DNA of 64,000 nucleotides from Polyangiaceae bacterium (GTDB taxonomy: Bacteria > Myxococcota_A > Polyangia > Polyangiales > Polyangiaceae): the NCBI GenBank assembly GCA_015075635.1, contig JABTUA010000002.1:2050708-2114707 (forward strand). Direction: 5' to 3'. A program made the position numbers and the translations under genes. A model generated the notes under the pieces. The model was not told the origin of the DNA, made no database searches, and saw only the letters and a program-made list of their open reading frames with translations. Position 1 is the first letter of the stretch; every line of letters begins with the position of its first letter. This document shows, piece after piece, positions 1-8,782 of this stretch.

Positions 1-551
1 TTGTCGAGCTGCACGGCGGTGGGCGGGCGCTGGTGGTCGCGCTGATCGTCTTGGCGCTCGGGCCCATCTTCGCCAGCGTGACCTTCGACGTCGCCCGGCT
101 GATGCCGCCGGGAACCGCGCTCGTCGTCGCTTGTGCCGCGCTCGCTTCTGGCGCCGTCTTCGTGGTCGCGCGGGCGGCGGCTCGCCGGCTCGGCGCGAGT
201 CGCACGACGTCCCACCAGATCGCGTTCGAGCGCGCCCTGTTGGCGGCGGTCGCGCTGGGCGTCGCCATCTTGCACCTCGTTCCGATCGCCAACCGCGCGC
301 TCGACGGCGAGGCCGCCGCGCAGCGCGAAGCGACGGTCAGCGCACTCCGTCGCACCAGGGCCGGATTCGTCGGCGCAGTCTGTCTCCAGTCCGAGAGCTT
401 GCCCGGGACCTGCCTCGGTCTCCGCCCGCCAGGGGACGACGCCTTCGAAATGAGGGAAGTCGGCGCGCCCGTCGTGATCCACGAGCGGCGCGGCGCGCTG
501 CGCTTGCCCTGGATCGAGCGGATTCGAAAGGCGGGCGCCGGGGGTCCGTGA
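1..551 (+). CDS. Membrane protein, 5'-truncated by window edge
   Basis: The frame is open from base 3, so the true start lies outside the window; GTG at 33 is only a possible internal start. The visible part has three hydrophobic stretches (roughly codons 10-30, 42-62 and 80-102 of the visible frame), then about 75 soluble residues with two Cys. No family is recognised. It could be the C-terminal part of a multi-pass membrane protein with a cytoplasmic or periplasmic tail. A lipoprotein gene follows in the same direction after about 137 bases. Confidence 0.55.
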   Translation, partial: VELHGGGRALVVALIVLALGPIFASVTFDVARLMPPGTALVVACAALASGAVFVVARAAARRLGASRTTSHQIAFERALLAAVALGVAILHLVPIANRALDGEAAAQREATVSALRRTRAGFVGAVCLQSESLPGTCLGLRPPGDDAFEMREVGAPVVIHERRGALRLPWIERIRKAGAGGP

Positions 552-688
552 GCACGGCCCGAGGTCAATCGAGAGCACGGCTGCGACCCTTCCGGGCCCG
601 TGGCACACGGTGTGCCGCCGGGCCCGCTCGATCTCGGCCGAAGGGCTCCTCGACTCGTCTGGCATGTGCCGTGCTACGAGAGGTGAGC

Positions 689-1198
689 ATGAAGCGGGTC
701 ATCGCGTTCGCGATCGTGGCAGGGGTCGTTGCGTGCAGCTCGGGCGAGTCGTCACCAGGTAGCGGCGGGTCCGCTGGCGCCGGAGGCTCCAGTGGTGGGG
801 GCGGAACCGGCGGGTGTCCCGAGGAGTGCTTCGCTCCGAGCCAGTGCGTGCACGCGTGCGGGGAGACTCCGGTCGAGTACGGCTGCTGTGGGTGCCCGCC
901 CGGAACCATCGACGCCCATCAGTGTGCCGCCGACGCCGGGTGCCATCCGACCATCGCAGATGCCGGCAGCCTCCCCTGCGGCGCCGAGACCTGCACTGCG
1001 GATCAGATCTGCGTTTACCACTGCTGTGGGGGCGCGCCGACCGACGGCGGGAGCGCCTGCAAACCAGCCCCTCCGTCCTGCGTGGACGCCAGCACGATCA
1101 CCTGCTCTCCCTGTGGCGGCGACGCGAATTGCCATGCGCCGACCGAGAGCTGCAGCGGCACGCTGGTCGGTCAAACGCTCACCTGCGTCTGTGCGTAG
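689..1198 (+). CDS. Cys-rich lipoprotein with Gly/Ser linker
   Basis: 169 residues. ATG at 689 is chosen because GAGGTGAG lies just upstream and a signal peptide starts there. A short hydrophobic stretch (residues 3-15) ends in a lipobox-like VVAC, giving a lipidated Cys. A Gly/Ser linker follows (about residues 20-42), then a compact domain with about 20 Cys, probably disulfide-bonded outside the cytoplasm. This layout is typical of the large unannotated lipoprotein families of Polyangiales. The frame is open far upstream, but that part has no coding character. Function unknown. Confidence 0.75.
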   Translation: MKRVIAFAIVAGVVACSSGESSPGSGGSAGAGGSSGGGGTGGCPEECFAPSQCVHACGETPVEYGCCGCPPGTIDAHQCAADAGCHPTIADAGSLPCGAETCTADQICVYHCCGGAPTDGGSACKPAPPSCVDASTITCSPCGGDANCHAPTESCSGTLVGQTLTCVCA

Positions 1199-1380
1199 AA
1201 CGCTCCGACCTCGCCCGCGAACGGTAGCGCGACTCCCCCCGCTCGAGTCAGTCGAGACCCTCAGCGGCCGAGCACGCGGACCTGAGCGCTGAACGCCGGC
1301 GCGACCTCCCCCGGCGCCACCGATACCCTGCGCGTCGCTGCCGTCACCGCCCAGATGGGAGGTTCATCGTCGACCGGCGC

Positions 1381-1917
1381 TCAGAACGGCCCCACACCGC
1401 CCACCCCGAAGCCCAGCATGAACAGGACGAAGGTCCGATCGTCGCGGCCGGCGAAGCGCACGTCGTGCTCGACGGAGACTCCCGCGCTGAGGGCCAGCGG
1501 CAACAGCACGCCCAGATCGAGGGAGGGACCGAGCGTGCCGACGTAGTCCTTGCCGGCGTGCTCCTCGAGCTCGATCGCGTTGAAGCCGAAGCGCGCGTAG
1601 CCGCCGAGGCTGCCCGTTCGATTGAAGACCAGGCCCGGGTCCACCACCTCCATCGTGAGCACGTACAGGTGAGGACCGAACCCGAGCTCGCTGCCGTCGC
1701 CGGTGCTCTTCCAGCGCGTGTGTACGCCGAGCCCGCCGCCGCCACCCCGGGAGCCGGAGCCCAAACCCAAGCCCGCGTGCACGGCCGAACCGCCCTCGCG
1801 TTCACCCTTCGGGACCGGCATGGCGTACCCGCCGGTGAGGGTGGCGAGCGCCGAGCAGCCGGCGCAGAGCGCGGCAAAGCTCGCCAGGAGCGCGTGCCGC
1901 CAGCCAGGGCTTTCCAC
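1381..1917 (-). CDS. Putative outer-membrane-associated lipoprotein
   Basis: 178 residues from a GTG start. The signal sequence ends in ALCAGC, a usable lipobox (Cys21). The mature part is Gly-rich with alternating hydrophobic and polar residues and repeated aromatic/Gly pairs, which suggests a beta-rich or small beta-barrel-like fold. No conserved family is recognised. It is isolated, with about 250 bases of unassigned sequence between it and the M16 peptidase pair upstream on the same strand. Confidence 0.65.
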   Translation of the reverse strand: MESPGWRHALLASFAALCAGCSALATLTGGYAMPVPKGEREGGSAVHAGLGLGSGSRGGGGGLGVHTRWKSTGDGSELGFGPHLYVLTMEVVDPGLVFNRTGSLGGYARFGFNAIELEEHAGKDYVGTLGPSLDLGVLLPLALSAGVSVEHDVRFAGRDDRTFVLFMLGFGVGGVGPF

Positions 1918-2170
1918 CTGGGCTCATACGCGACTTGGCGTGTCACCTACCCGGGGCTGCCGTACCGCGCTGACGATCAGCGCGCCGCCGACGCGGCCGA
2001 CCACTCCCCTTCAGGATGCCTTCGATCGCGAGCGTGCCCCGTCCTCGCCTGCGCTCAGCCCCGTTTCCGCGCGCGCATGCGCGTTACTCCTGACGCCCTG
2101 CGCCGCGCCTCGGTCGGCGCTCGCCGCCCCTCGGCGCCCAGCGCGCCCGGTTCAGTGGTGCGCCCTTCGA

Positions 2171-3667
2171 CTACTTCTTCGCGCGGTTGCCCTGCGCGTC
2201 GAAGAACAAGAGCTTGCGATCGAGCCCTTCGAGCGTCGGCTCGACGACCTTGCGATCACCGGCCAGCACCACGACGAACTCGTCGGGGTTGCAGTATCCC
2301 TTGGCGAGCTCGTTGGCCTGCTCGACCGTGACGGCCTTCACGCGCTCCGACCACTTCTCGAGCCAGTCGTCGGGGCGGGAGTAGAGCGGGATGGCCGCAA
2401 GCTGACCGGCGACGTCGCCGCCGCGCTCGAAGCGCCCGGGGAAGCCGAGCAGGAGCCCGCCTACCGCCTCGTCGCGCTCCTGGGCGCTGATCGGCCGCGA
2501 GGCGCACAGATCGCGGAGCTCCTTGAACGACTCGTCGATGCTGGGCCGCGTGGCCTCGCGCTTGACGGACGCCGACAGGCCGAACAGGCCCGTGTCCTTG
2601 AACCGGCGGAAGCTCGAGCCGGCGCCGTAGGTGTAGCCCTTCGCCTCGCGCAGGTTCAGGTTCAGGCGGCTGGTGAAGGCCTCGCCGAAGACGCGGCTCA
2701 TCACCAGCGCCGGGAAGTACTCGGGCGTGCCCTCGCCGGGCGCGCGGCGCGCGATGGTCATCGCGGTCTGCGTCGCGCCGGGGAAGTCCACGAAGAAGAC
2801 GGCCTTCTCCGGCTTGGCGCTGGAGACCGCCGGGCTCTTGGCCTTCGCCGCGCCGCTCCACTCGCCGAAGCTCGCCTCCAGCGCCTGCTTCACCGGCTCC
2901 TTGTCGATGCCGCCGACGACCACGAAGGCGGCGCCCTCCGGTGCGAACAGCGCTCGGTAGTGCGCCTTCACGTCCGCGAGCTGGAGCTTGCTCAGGCTGG
3001 GGCGCGTGCCGCTCGCGAGGTCCGAGCCGTAGCCGTCGCCGAACAGGGCACGCCTGAGCACGATGGCGCGCGCGGAGGCCGGCTCGCTCTCCGCGGCCAG
3101 CGCGTCGGCGATGCGCTGGTCCTTGCGGCGCTGGAACTCCTTCGGGTCGAACGCGGGCTTCTGCACGATGTCGGCGAGGAGCTTCACGCTCGGCTCGAGG
3201 CTGTCGGCGATGGTGTTCATCGCCAGCATCACGTTGTCCACGTCGGCGTTCGCCGAGTAGTCGGTGCCGAGCCGCTGGAGCTCCTCCGAGAGCGCCAGCG
3301 AGTCCTTGCCCCCCGCGCCTTCGTCGAGCATGTCGGCGGTGAGGGCGGTGAGGCCCGCCTTGCCCTTCGGATCGGTGGCGCTGCCCCGAGGGACGACCAG
3401 GACCACGCTCACCAGCGGCGTGGGTCCCTGCTTCACGAAGTAGACCTTCATGCCGTTCTTGAGCGCGAAGATCTCGGGCGGGGGCAACGCCCAGGCGGGC
3501 GTGGGCGCGGGGGCGGGCAGCTTGGCGCGATCCGGCGCGTCCCCTCGGGCCGTGGTCGGCGCCGCGGTGGGCGCCGGCGGGAGCGGCGGCAGCTTGGCCG
3601 GTTCCTGCTGTGCACCTCCGCAACCGAAGGCGAAGAGCGCGGCGACGGCGTAGCCTCGGCGGTTCAT
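2171..3667 (-). CDS. M16 peptidase-like subunit without zinc motif, lipoprotein
   Basis: 498 residues. An N-terminal FAFGC (Cys16) suggests lipid anchoring, then a Pro/Ala linker to about residue 60, then two M16 halves. Where an active M16 enzyme has HxxEH, this protein reads TALTADMLDEGA (residues 108-119), so the zinc site is missing. The C-terminal half keeps the Arg/Tyr pair of non-catalytic M16 subunits (Arg340, Tyr345/Tyr347 in LREAKGYTYG). The start ATG overlaps the stop of the upstream zinc-containing M16 gene (ATGA, 3664-3667), so the two are translationally coupled and probably form an active/inactive heterodimer at the periplasmic face. Confidence 0.92.
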   Translation of the reverse strand: MNRRGYAVAALFAFGCGGAQQEPAKLPPLPPAPTAAPTTARGDAPDRAKLPAPAPTPAWALPPPEIFALKNGMKVYFVKQGPTPLVSVVLVVPRGSATDPKGKAGLTALTADMLDEGAGGKDSLALSEELQRLGTDYSANADVDNVMLAMNTIADSLEPSVKLLADIVQKPAFDPKEFQRRKDQRIADALAAESEPASARAIVLRRALFGDGYGSDLASGTRPSLSKLQLADVKAHYRALFAPEGAAFVVVGGIDKEPVKQALEASFGEWSGAAKAKSPAVSSAKPEKAVFFVDFPGATQTAMTIARRAPGEGTPEYFPALVMSRVFGEAFTSRLNLNLREAKGYTYGAGSSFRRFKDTGLFGLSASVKREATRPSIDESFKELRDLCASRPISAQERDEAVGGLLLGFPGRFERGGDVAGQLAAIPLYSRPDDWLEKWSERVKAVTVEQANELAKGYCNPDEFVVVLAGDRKVVEPTLEGLDRKLLFFDAQGNRAKK

Positions 3668-5034
3668 TGCTGCGCTCCTCCGGCCTTGGGGCCCTGCACG
3701 ATGTCGATGCGCGCGTGGTGCTTCAGGTCGAGCCACTTCTGCGCCGTCTCGTGCACGCTCTTGGGGGTGGCCCCGGTGTAGCGCGCGAGATCCTGCTTCA
3801 GGTAATCGGCCTTGCCGGTCGCGTGGTAGTAGGTGCTGAGCGTGGTGGCGCGGGACACGGCGCCCTCGACGCGCTGGTAGAACTCCTTCTTGTAGCCGTT
3901 CACCGCGCGCTTCATCTCGTCGTCGCTGGGCGGCGTGGCGAGCGCCTTCTCCAGCGCCTCCATCAGCGCGGTCTCCAGCTCCTTCAGCGTCTTGCCGGGC
4001 GCGGCGGTGGCCTGCACCACGTAGAAGCTGGAGAGCTGCATGGATGCCTGGAACGCCTCGACGTCCTTGGCGACCTTCTTGTCGTAGACCAGCGGCTTGT
4101 ACAGGCGGCTGGTCTTGCCGTTGGTCAGGATGCTGGAGAACAGATCGAGCTCGGCGTCGCCGGGAGCGAAGATGGCCGGGGTGTGCCAGGCCAGGTAGAT
4201 GCGCGGCAGCTTCACGTCGTCGGTCTTCACGACGTGCACGACGGACTCGAGCTTGGGCACGCTGGCCGTCGGCTTTGGTGCGCGCTTGCCCGCGCTGCCC
4301 TCGGCGCCGCCGAAGTACTTCTTCACCAGCGCCTTCGCCTGGGCCGACTCGAAGTCGCCGACCAGCGTGACCACCGCGTTGGCCGGCCCGTAGTACTCGC
4401 GGAAGAAGCCCTTCACGTCGTCCAGGGACGCCGCGGTCAGGTCGGCGTGCGAGCCGATCACCGAGTGGCCGTAGGGGTGGCTCGCGGGGTAGAGGGCCTC
4501 GGTCAGGTAGATCCACGCCATGCCGTAAGGCGGGTTCTCGTAGCGCTGGCGGCGCTCGTTCTTGACCACGTCCCGCTGGTTGTCGAGGCGGTCCTGGGTG
4601 AGCGCCGGCAGCAGGTTGAACATGCGATCGGACTCCATCCAGAGCGCCAGATCCAGGTAGTTCGAGGGCACCCGCTCGAAGAAGTTGGTGCGGTCCTGGG
4701 TCGTGGTCCCGTTCACGCTGCCGCCGATGGGCTCGAAGGGCTTGAAGTACTCGTCGTCGAAGTGCTTGCTGCCCTGAAACATCAGGTGCTCGAACAAATG
4801 GGCGAAGCCGCTGCGCCCCTTCTTCTCGTGGGCCGAGCCCACCAGGTAGCGGATCTCCGTCGCCACCACGGGCAGCCGGTGGTCCTCGGAGAGCAGCACC
4901 GTCAGGCCGTTGTCGAGCTGGTACTGCTCGACCGGCAGGCTCAGCGCCGCAGGGGGCTTGGGAGGGGGCGTCGCCTGGGCAACGCCGGCGGCCGCGATCA
5001 ACGCGGAGGTGGCAAGCAGGGCTCGAAGTCGCAT
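3664..5034 (-). CDS. M16 family zinc peptidase, catalytic subunit
   Basis: 456 residues with a cleavable signal peptide (hydrophobic residues 5-20, AQA site). The inverted zinc motif HLFEH is at residues 79-83 and the third ligand is probably Glu160 in VVKNERRQRYENP, the spacing usual for the family. The second half (about 230-450) is the catalytically silent M16 C-domain. This is the insulinase/pitrilysin/processing-peptidase family, which degrades or trims peptides in a clamshell chamber. It overlaps the downstream inactive partner gene by four bases. No clear ribosome site precedes ATG 5034. Confidence 0.94.
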   Translation of the reverse strand: MRLRALLATSALIAAAGVAQATPPPKPPAALSLPVEQYQLDNGLTVLLSEDHRLPVVATEIRYLVGSAHEKKGRSGFAHLFEHLMFQGSKHFDDEYFKPFEPIGGSVNGTTTQDRTNFFERVPSNYLDLALWMESDRMFNLLPALTQDRLDNQRDVVKNERRQRYENPPYGMAWIYLTEALYPASHPYGHSVIGSHADLTAASLDDVKGFFREYYGPANAVVTLVGDFESAQAKALVKKYFGGAEGSAGKRAPKPTASVPKLESVVHVVKTDDVKLPRIYLAWHTPAIFAPGDAELDLFSSILTNGKTSRLYKPLVYDKKVAKDVEAFQASMQLSSFYVVQATAAPGKTLKELETALMEALEKALATPPSDDEMKRAVNGYKKEFYQRVEGAVSRATTLSTYYHATGKADYLKQDLARYTGATPKSVHETAQKWLDLKHHARIDIVQGPKAGGAQQ

Positions 5035-5177
5035 CGGGGAGGGTTTTCTGGGCGAGTCACCGGGACGTCAAGGGGATGTGGGGCAAAGGCGGGGAAGGTG
5101 GTCCGGGGGGGCGTCGTAGGAGGAGCCGCCTCGGACCCCCGTGTGGGTTCGAACAGGTTTTTTCGGGGAGACTCGTC

Positions 5178-6236
5178 ATGCAGATCGTTCGATTCGCTTC
5201 GGTTGTGGGCTTGGTTTCGCTGGTCGTCGCCTGCGGCGGCGCCGGCACGAGCGGGGGCGTCGGTTTCGACGACGCCGGCGTCGGCACCGGCGGCGCCAAC
5301 GTCGGAGGTTCCGGCAACACTGGAAACACCTCCGGAACCGGCGGCGAGGCGGGAAGCCCCGGAACCGGGGGCGCGGCCTTCGGGGGCGCGGCCGGCGGCG
5401 GCGGCGCGGCGGGATTCGGCGGCGAGGCGGGCGGCGGCGCCGCGGGCTTCGGCGGTGAAGGCGCGTTCGGCGGCACGGCGGGCGACGGCGGCACCTCGGG
5501 CTCCGGTGGCGCCGCGGGCGGCCCTGGCTGCAAGAGCTCGGGCTCGAGCTGCAGCTACAGCTCCGACTGCTGCTCCGGACTCACCTGTCAGAGCGGCACC
5601 TGCAAGACGCCCTGCAAGTCGAGCGGCCTGAGCTGCAGCTACAGCTCCGACTGCTGCTCCGGACTCACCTGCAACAGCGGCTACTGCGGCACCGCCTGCA
5701 AGTCGAGCGGCTCCACCTGCACCTACAACACCGACTGCTGCTCGGGACTCACCTGCAACAGCGGCACCTGCGGCACCGCCTGCAAGTCGAGCGGCCTGAG
5801 CTGCACCTACAACACCGACTGCTGCTCAGGCCTCACCTGCAACAGCGGCTACTGCGGCACCGCCTGCAAGTCGAGCGGCTCCACCTGCACCTACAGCTCC
5901 GACTGCTGCTCAGGCCTCACCTGCAACAGCGGCTACTGCGGCACCGCCTGCAAGTCGAGCGGCCTGAGCTGCACCTACAGCTCCGACTGCTGCACCGGCT
6001 TGACCTGCCAAAGCGGCACCTGCAAGACGCCCTGCAAGTCGAGCGGCTCGGCCTGCACCTACAGCTCCGACTGCTGCACGGGCCTGACCTGCTCCGGCGG
6101 CTACTGCAAGAGCAGCACCACGACGGGCACCTGCAACGGGTACTGCGGCGGCAAGTCCGCGGGGAGCTGTTACTGCGACTCGGCCTGCGCAGGCGCCGGC
6201 GACTGCTGCCCGGACAAGGTCACGTACTGCGGCTGA
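5178..6236 (+). CDS. Lipoprotein with seven knottin-like repeats and somatomedin-B-like C-terminus
   Basis: 352 residues. ATG 5178 has GGGGAG eight bases upstream and begins a signal peptide ending in LVVAC (lipid Cys at about 19). Residues 25-115 are a Gly/Ala/Ser linker. From residue 118 there are seven tandem 28-residue units, each with Cys spacing C-x6-C-x5-CC-x4-C-x4-C, the six-Cys pattern of inhibitor-cystine-knot (knottin) peptides. Residues 319-352 have a C-x3-C-x6-C-x-C-x3-C-x5-CC-x5-C pattern resembling a somatomedin B domain. The product should be a disulfide-rich rod displayed on the cell surface by a flexible stalk. A strong terminator follows. Role unknown; adhesion or a toxin/inhibitor-like display are possibilities only. 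Confidence 0.85.
   Translation: MQIVRFASVVGLVSLVVACGGAGTSGGVGFDDAGVGTGGANVGGSGNTGNTSGTGGEAGSPGTGGAAFGGAAGGGGAAGFGGEAGGGAAGFGGEGAFGGTAGDGGTSGSGGAAGGPGCKSSGSSCSYSSDCCSGLTCQSGTCKTPCKSSGLSCSYSSDCCSGLTCNSGYCGTACKSSGSTCTYNTDCCSGLTCNSGTCGTACKSSGLSCTYNTDCCSGLTCNSGYCGTACKSSGSTCTYSSDCCSGLTCNSGYCGTACKSSGLSCTYSSDCCTGLTCQSGTCKTPCKSSGSACTYSSDCCTGLTCSGGYCKSSTTTGTCNGYCGGKSAGSCYCDSACAGAGDCCPDKVTYCG
5529..6116 (+). repeat. Seven tandem 84-bp coding repeats (knottin units)
   Basis: Units start at 5529, 5613, 5697, 5781, 5865, 5949 and 6033, each exactly 84 bp, with no spacer and no loss of frame. Each begins with TGCAAG (Cys-Lys). Units alternate between a 'SGS' and a 'SGL' type and between CGTACK and CKTPCK junctions, which suggests growth by unequal crossing-over of one- and two-unit blocks. 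Confidence 0.95.
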
Positions 6237-6247
6237 TTGGTCTTGGG

Positions 6248-6294
6248 CCCCGACCGGTGGCGTCTCCCCGCGCCACCGGTCGGGGTTCTTTTCT
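6248..6294 (+). terminator. Rho-independent terminator after the knottin lipoprotein
   Basis: A perfect 15-bp inverted repeat (arms 6248-6262 and 6271-6285, 8-base loop) is followed by TTCTTTTCT. It starts 11 bases after the stop codon at 6236 and insulates the SPFH gene downstream. Confidence 0.93.
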
Positions 6295-6417
6295 CTTGTG
6301 CTTCGGGTTGGGGCGCGGCGCTCCCGAAGGACGCGTCACGCTGGCGCGCACCCGAGGATTCGAGGCAGATCCGCGCTGGCACGCGTCGTGCGAGGCAGCC
6401 TTCGCAGGAGGCACACG

Positions 6418-7737
6418 ATGCGTCGCGCAGAAATTCAGGTCAGTCAGCTCCCCACCGAGGCCGCCGGCTGGCGCCAAGGCAAGCCCGTCGAAGATCCCGA
6501 GAAGACCAAGCGCTGGGGCTTCGTCACGGCAAAGCCCAGCGAGTACCTGGTCCACGTCCGGCGCGGCAGCGTGCGCCGGCGCAGCTCCGGGCAAGGCGCG
6601 ACTTGCTTCAAGTGGCCGTGGGACGCCGTCGCCGTCGTGCCGACCTCGTTCCAGCGCCTGATGTTCCGCGCCGATCAGGTCACGCTGGAGAAGGTCGGAG
6701 TCGAGATCGTCGGGCTCGCGGTGTACCGCATCGCGGAGCCGCTGATCGCCTACCGAGTGCTGAACTTCAGCTTCCCCGAGCGCGCGCAGGTGAAGCTCGA
6801 GGAGGCGCTGACCGGGATGTTCGTGGGCGCCACGCGCCGCCTGGTCGCCAACTTGAGCGTGGAGGACTGCCTTCAGAAGCGCAAGAGCGCGCTGGCCGAG
6901 GAGCTCCTGCGTGAGGTCTCACCGGTCGTGGGCGGCGAGGGCAAGCTCGACGACTTCACCACCAAGGGCTGGGGCATCGTCATCGACACCATCGAGATCC
7001 AGGAGGTCCGCATCCTGAGCGAGAGCGTGTTCGCCGCCATGCAGGCGCCTTACCGCGCCGAGCTCGAGCGCAGCGCGCGCCAGGCGCGAGCGCAGGCGGA
7101 GAAGGACATCGCGACGCGCGAGGCGGATCTCTCGCGCCAAGTGGAGGAAGCGCGCATCCAGAGCGAGCTCGTGGTGCGAGAGCGCAAGGAAGAGCTCGAG
7201 CGCATGGCCTCCGAGGCGAAGAAGGCCCTGGCGCTGCGCGAGGCGGCGATGGTCCGCGAGGTCGAGGAAGCGAAGCTCGCGGCCGCCGCGAAGCTGCGCG
7301 AGCAGGCCGCAGACATCGCCCGCCGCGAGGCCGAAGCGCGTACCCGCGACGCGGTGCTGGCCCACGAGCGCACCGTGCAGGAGGCGCGCGCGGAGCTCGA
7401 GGCCCACGAGATCCGCGCCCAGGCCCTGGCCAAGCGGGCGGAGCTCGCGCGCGTCGAGGTGAGCGGCGACGTCGAGCGCAGGCGGGCGCTCGCGGAGGTG
7501 ATCCTGGTCGAGCAGAGCGCGCAGGCCGAAGGGGCGCTGGCCCACGCCCGCGCCGAGCGCGAGCGGGCCGAAGCCCAGGCGCGCGTGCTCACCGCCGAGA
7601 ACCTGCCCAAGCTCGCGGCCGCCGTCGGCCAGAAGTTCGGCGAGGTGAAGGTCACGCAGTTCGGCGGCGGTGAGAACGCCTTCGGCAGCATCGCGCAGGC
7701 GGTGGCGAGCGTGGTCGAGCTGGCGAAGTCGGCGTGA
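6418..7737 (+). CDS. SPFH/Band 7 (flotillin-like) domain protein
   Basis: 439 residues. ATG 6418 has a perfect AGGAGG (6406-6411) at six bases' spacing. The N-terminal half (about 20-205) has the SPFH pattern, including a 'VTLEKVGVEIVGLAVYRI'-like beta segment and 'KGWGIVIDTIEIQEV' before the helix. Residues 205-400 are a long Ala/Glu/Arg coiled coil, followed by a short Gly-containing tail. There is no transmembrane helix or signal peptide, unlike classical flotillins. It probably oligomerises and scaffolds at a membrane or protein surface. The next gene starts 13 bases downstream and may be co-transcribed. Confidence 0.85.
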   Translation: MRRAEIQVSQLPTEAAGWRQGKPVEDPEKTKRWGFVTAKPSEYLVHVRRGSVRRRSSGQGATCFKWPWDAVAVVPTSFQRLMFRADQVTLEKVGVEIVGLAVYRIAEPLIAYRVLNFSFPERAQVKLEEALTGMFVGATRRLVANLSVEDCLQKRKSALAEELLREVSPVVGGEGKLDDFTTKGWGIVIDTIEIQEVRILSESVFAAMQAPYRAELERSARQARAQAEKDIATREADLSRQVEEARIQSELVVRERKEELERMASEAKKALALREAAMVREVEEAKLAAAAKLREQAADIARREAEARTRDAVLAHERTVQEARAELEAHEIRAQALAKRAELARVEVSGDVERRRALAEVILVEQSAQAEGALAHARAERERAEAQARVLTAENLPKLAAAVGQKFGEVKVTQFGGGENAFGSIAQAVASVVELAKSA

Positions 7738-7750
7738 TAAGTTCGGCGTC

Positions 7751-8776
7751 ATGCCTTCGGGGCGGGTCGTCAGGACGGTGGGAGTCGCGCTCTGGCTCCT
7801 GCCGTCGCTCGCGCTCGCCGAGCCCTCGGCGGAGGACAAGGCGCTCTCCACGGAGCTCTTCAAGGAGGGACGGAGGCTCCTGGGCCAGGGCAAGGTCGCC
7901 GAGGCGTGCGCCAAGCTCGGCGAGAGCCAGCGCCTGGTGCCCGCCACCGGCACGCTGCTGAACCTGGCGATTTGCCAGGAGCAGCAAGGCAAGACGGCGA
8001 CCGCCTACGCGGCGTTCGTCGAGGCCCGGGCACGGGCCAAGCGCGACAGGCAAGCGGAGCGAGTGAAGCTCGCCGAGGCCCACATCGCGAAGCTCGAGCC
8101 GAGGCTGTCGCGCATCACCATCAGCGTCGCCCCGGACGCCGACCTGCCGGAGCTGCGGGTGTTCCGCGACGGCAGCGAGGTCGGCCGCGGCGCCTGGGGC
8201 ACCGCGATGCCCGTGGACCCCGGCGAGCACACCATCGAAGCTCGCGCTCCGGGCAGACAGATCTGGCGCCGCAAGGTGCAGGTGGGCGCGACCGCGGACG
8301 CGCAGAGCGTGAGCATCGCGGCGCTGGAAGCTGCGCCCGAAGACAGCGCACCACCCGAGGCGCAGCCGGTGCCCGTCGGGCCCGCGGCAGCGCCACTCCT
8401 CGTCTCCCCAACGCCGCGTGAGCCAAACCGTCCCGGCGCCACGCAGCGCACGGCAGGACTGGTGATGGGGGGCCTCGGTCTGATCGGCGTCGGCGCCGGC
8501 ACCTATTTCGGGCTGCGCGCTTTTTCGAAATGGTCCGACAGCGACGCCAACTGCCCGAACGACCGCTGCACTCCGGCCGGAGCAGAGGCGGCGGACCAGG
8601 CGCGCAGCGCGGCAGATCTCTCGACCCTGTGCATCGTCGTCGGCGCCACCGCGCTGGGCGCCGGCGCGTTCCTCTACTTCAGCGCGGACTCGGGCGCTCG
8701 AGAGCGAAGAGGCCTCTGGTTGCAGCCAAGCGTGGGACGTGGGGGAGCGAAAGCCACGGTGGGCGCGCGCTTCTGA
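7751..8776 (+). CDS. Secreted TPR/PEGA-like protein with C-terminal membrane helices
   Basis: 341 residues, ATG 7751. A signal peptide (residues 7-22, ending SLALA) precedes a TPR-like helical part (about 25-115) with a 'tellfkeGrrLlgqGKvaeAc.Kl.eSqrl.PatGtllNLaiC.e.qGktAtAy' pattern. A PEGA/carboxypeptidase-regulatory-like beta domain follows (about 118-200), then a Pro/Ala linker and two hydrophobic segments (about 235-255 and 295-318). This arrangement is frequent in Polyangiales. It is presumed to be an envelope protein; no enzymatic residues are seen. It lies 13 bases after the SPFH gene and converges on the kinase gene at 8783. Confidence 0.8.
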   Translation: MPSGRVVRTVGVALWLLPSLALAEPSAEDKALSTELFKEGRRLLGQGKVAEACAKLGESQRLVPATGTLLNLAICQEQQGKTATAYAAFVEARARAKRDRQAERVKLAEAHIAKLEPRLSRITISVAPDADLPELRVFRDGSEVGRGAWGTAMPVDPGEHTIEARAPGRQIWRRKVQVGATADAQSVSIAALEAAPEDSAPPEAQPVPVGPAAAPLLVSPTPREPNRPGATQRTAGLVMGGLGLIGVGAGTYFGLRAFSKWSDSDANCPNDRCTPAGAEAADQARSAADLSTLCIVVGATALGAGAFLYFSADSGARERRGLWLQPSVGRGGAKATVGARF

Positions 8777-8782
8777 GCGGAG

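Noticed and set aside
1703..3781. A 692-codon plus-strand frame opposite the M16 genes
   Set aside because: Antisense of recognised peptidase sequence; low complexity.
5145..5165. GGTTCGAAC-like stretch resembling a tRNA T-loop
   Set aside because: No acceptor stem, anticodon arm or D-loop can be folded around it.
5529..6116. Regular 84-bp repeats as a CRISPR array
   Set aside because: Units abut with no spacers, keep one reading frame, and encode a Cys-patterned protein.
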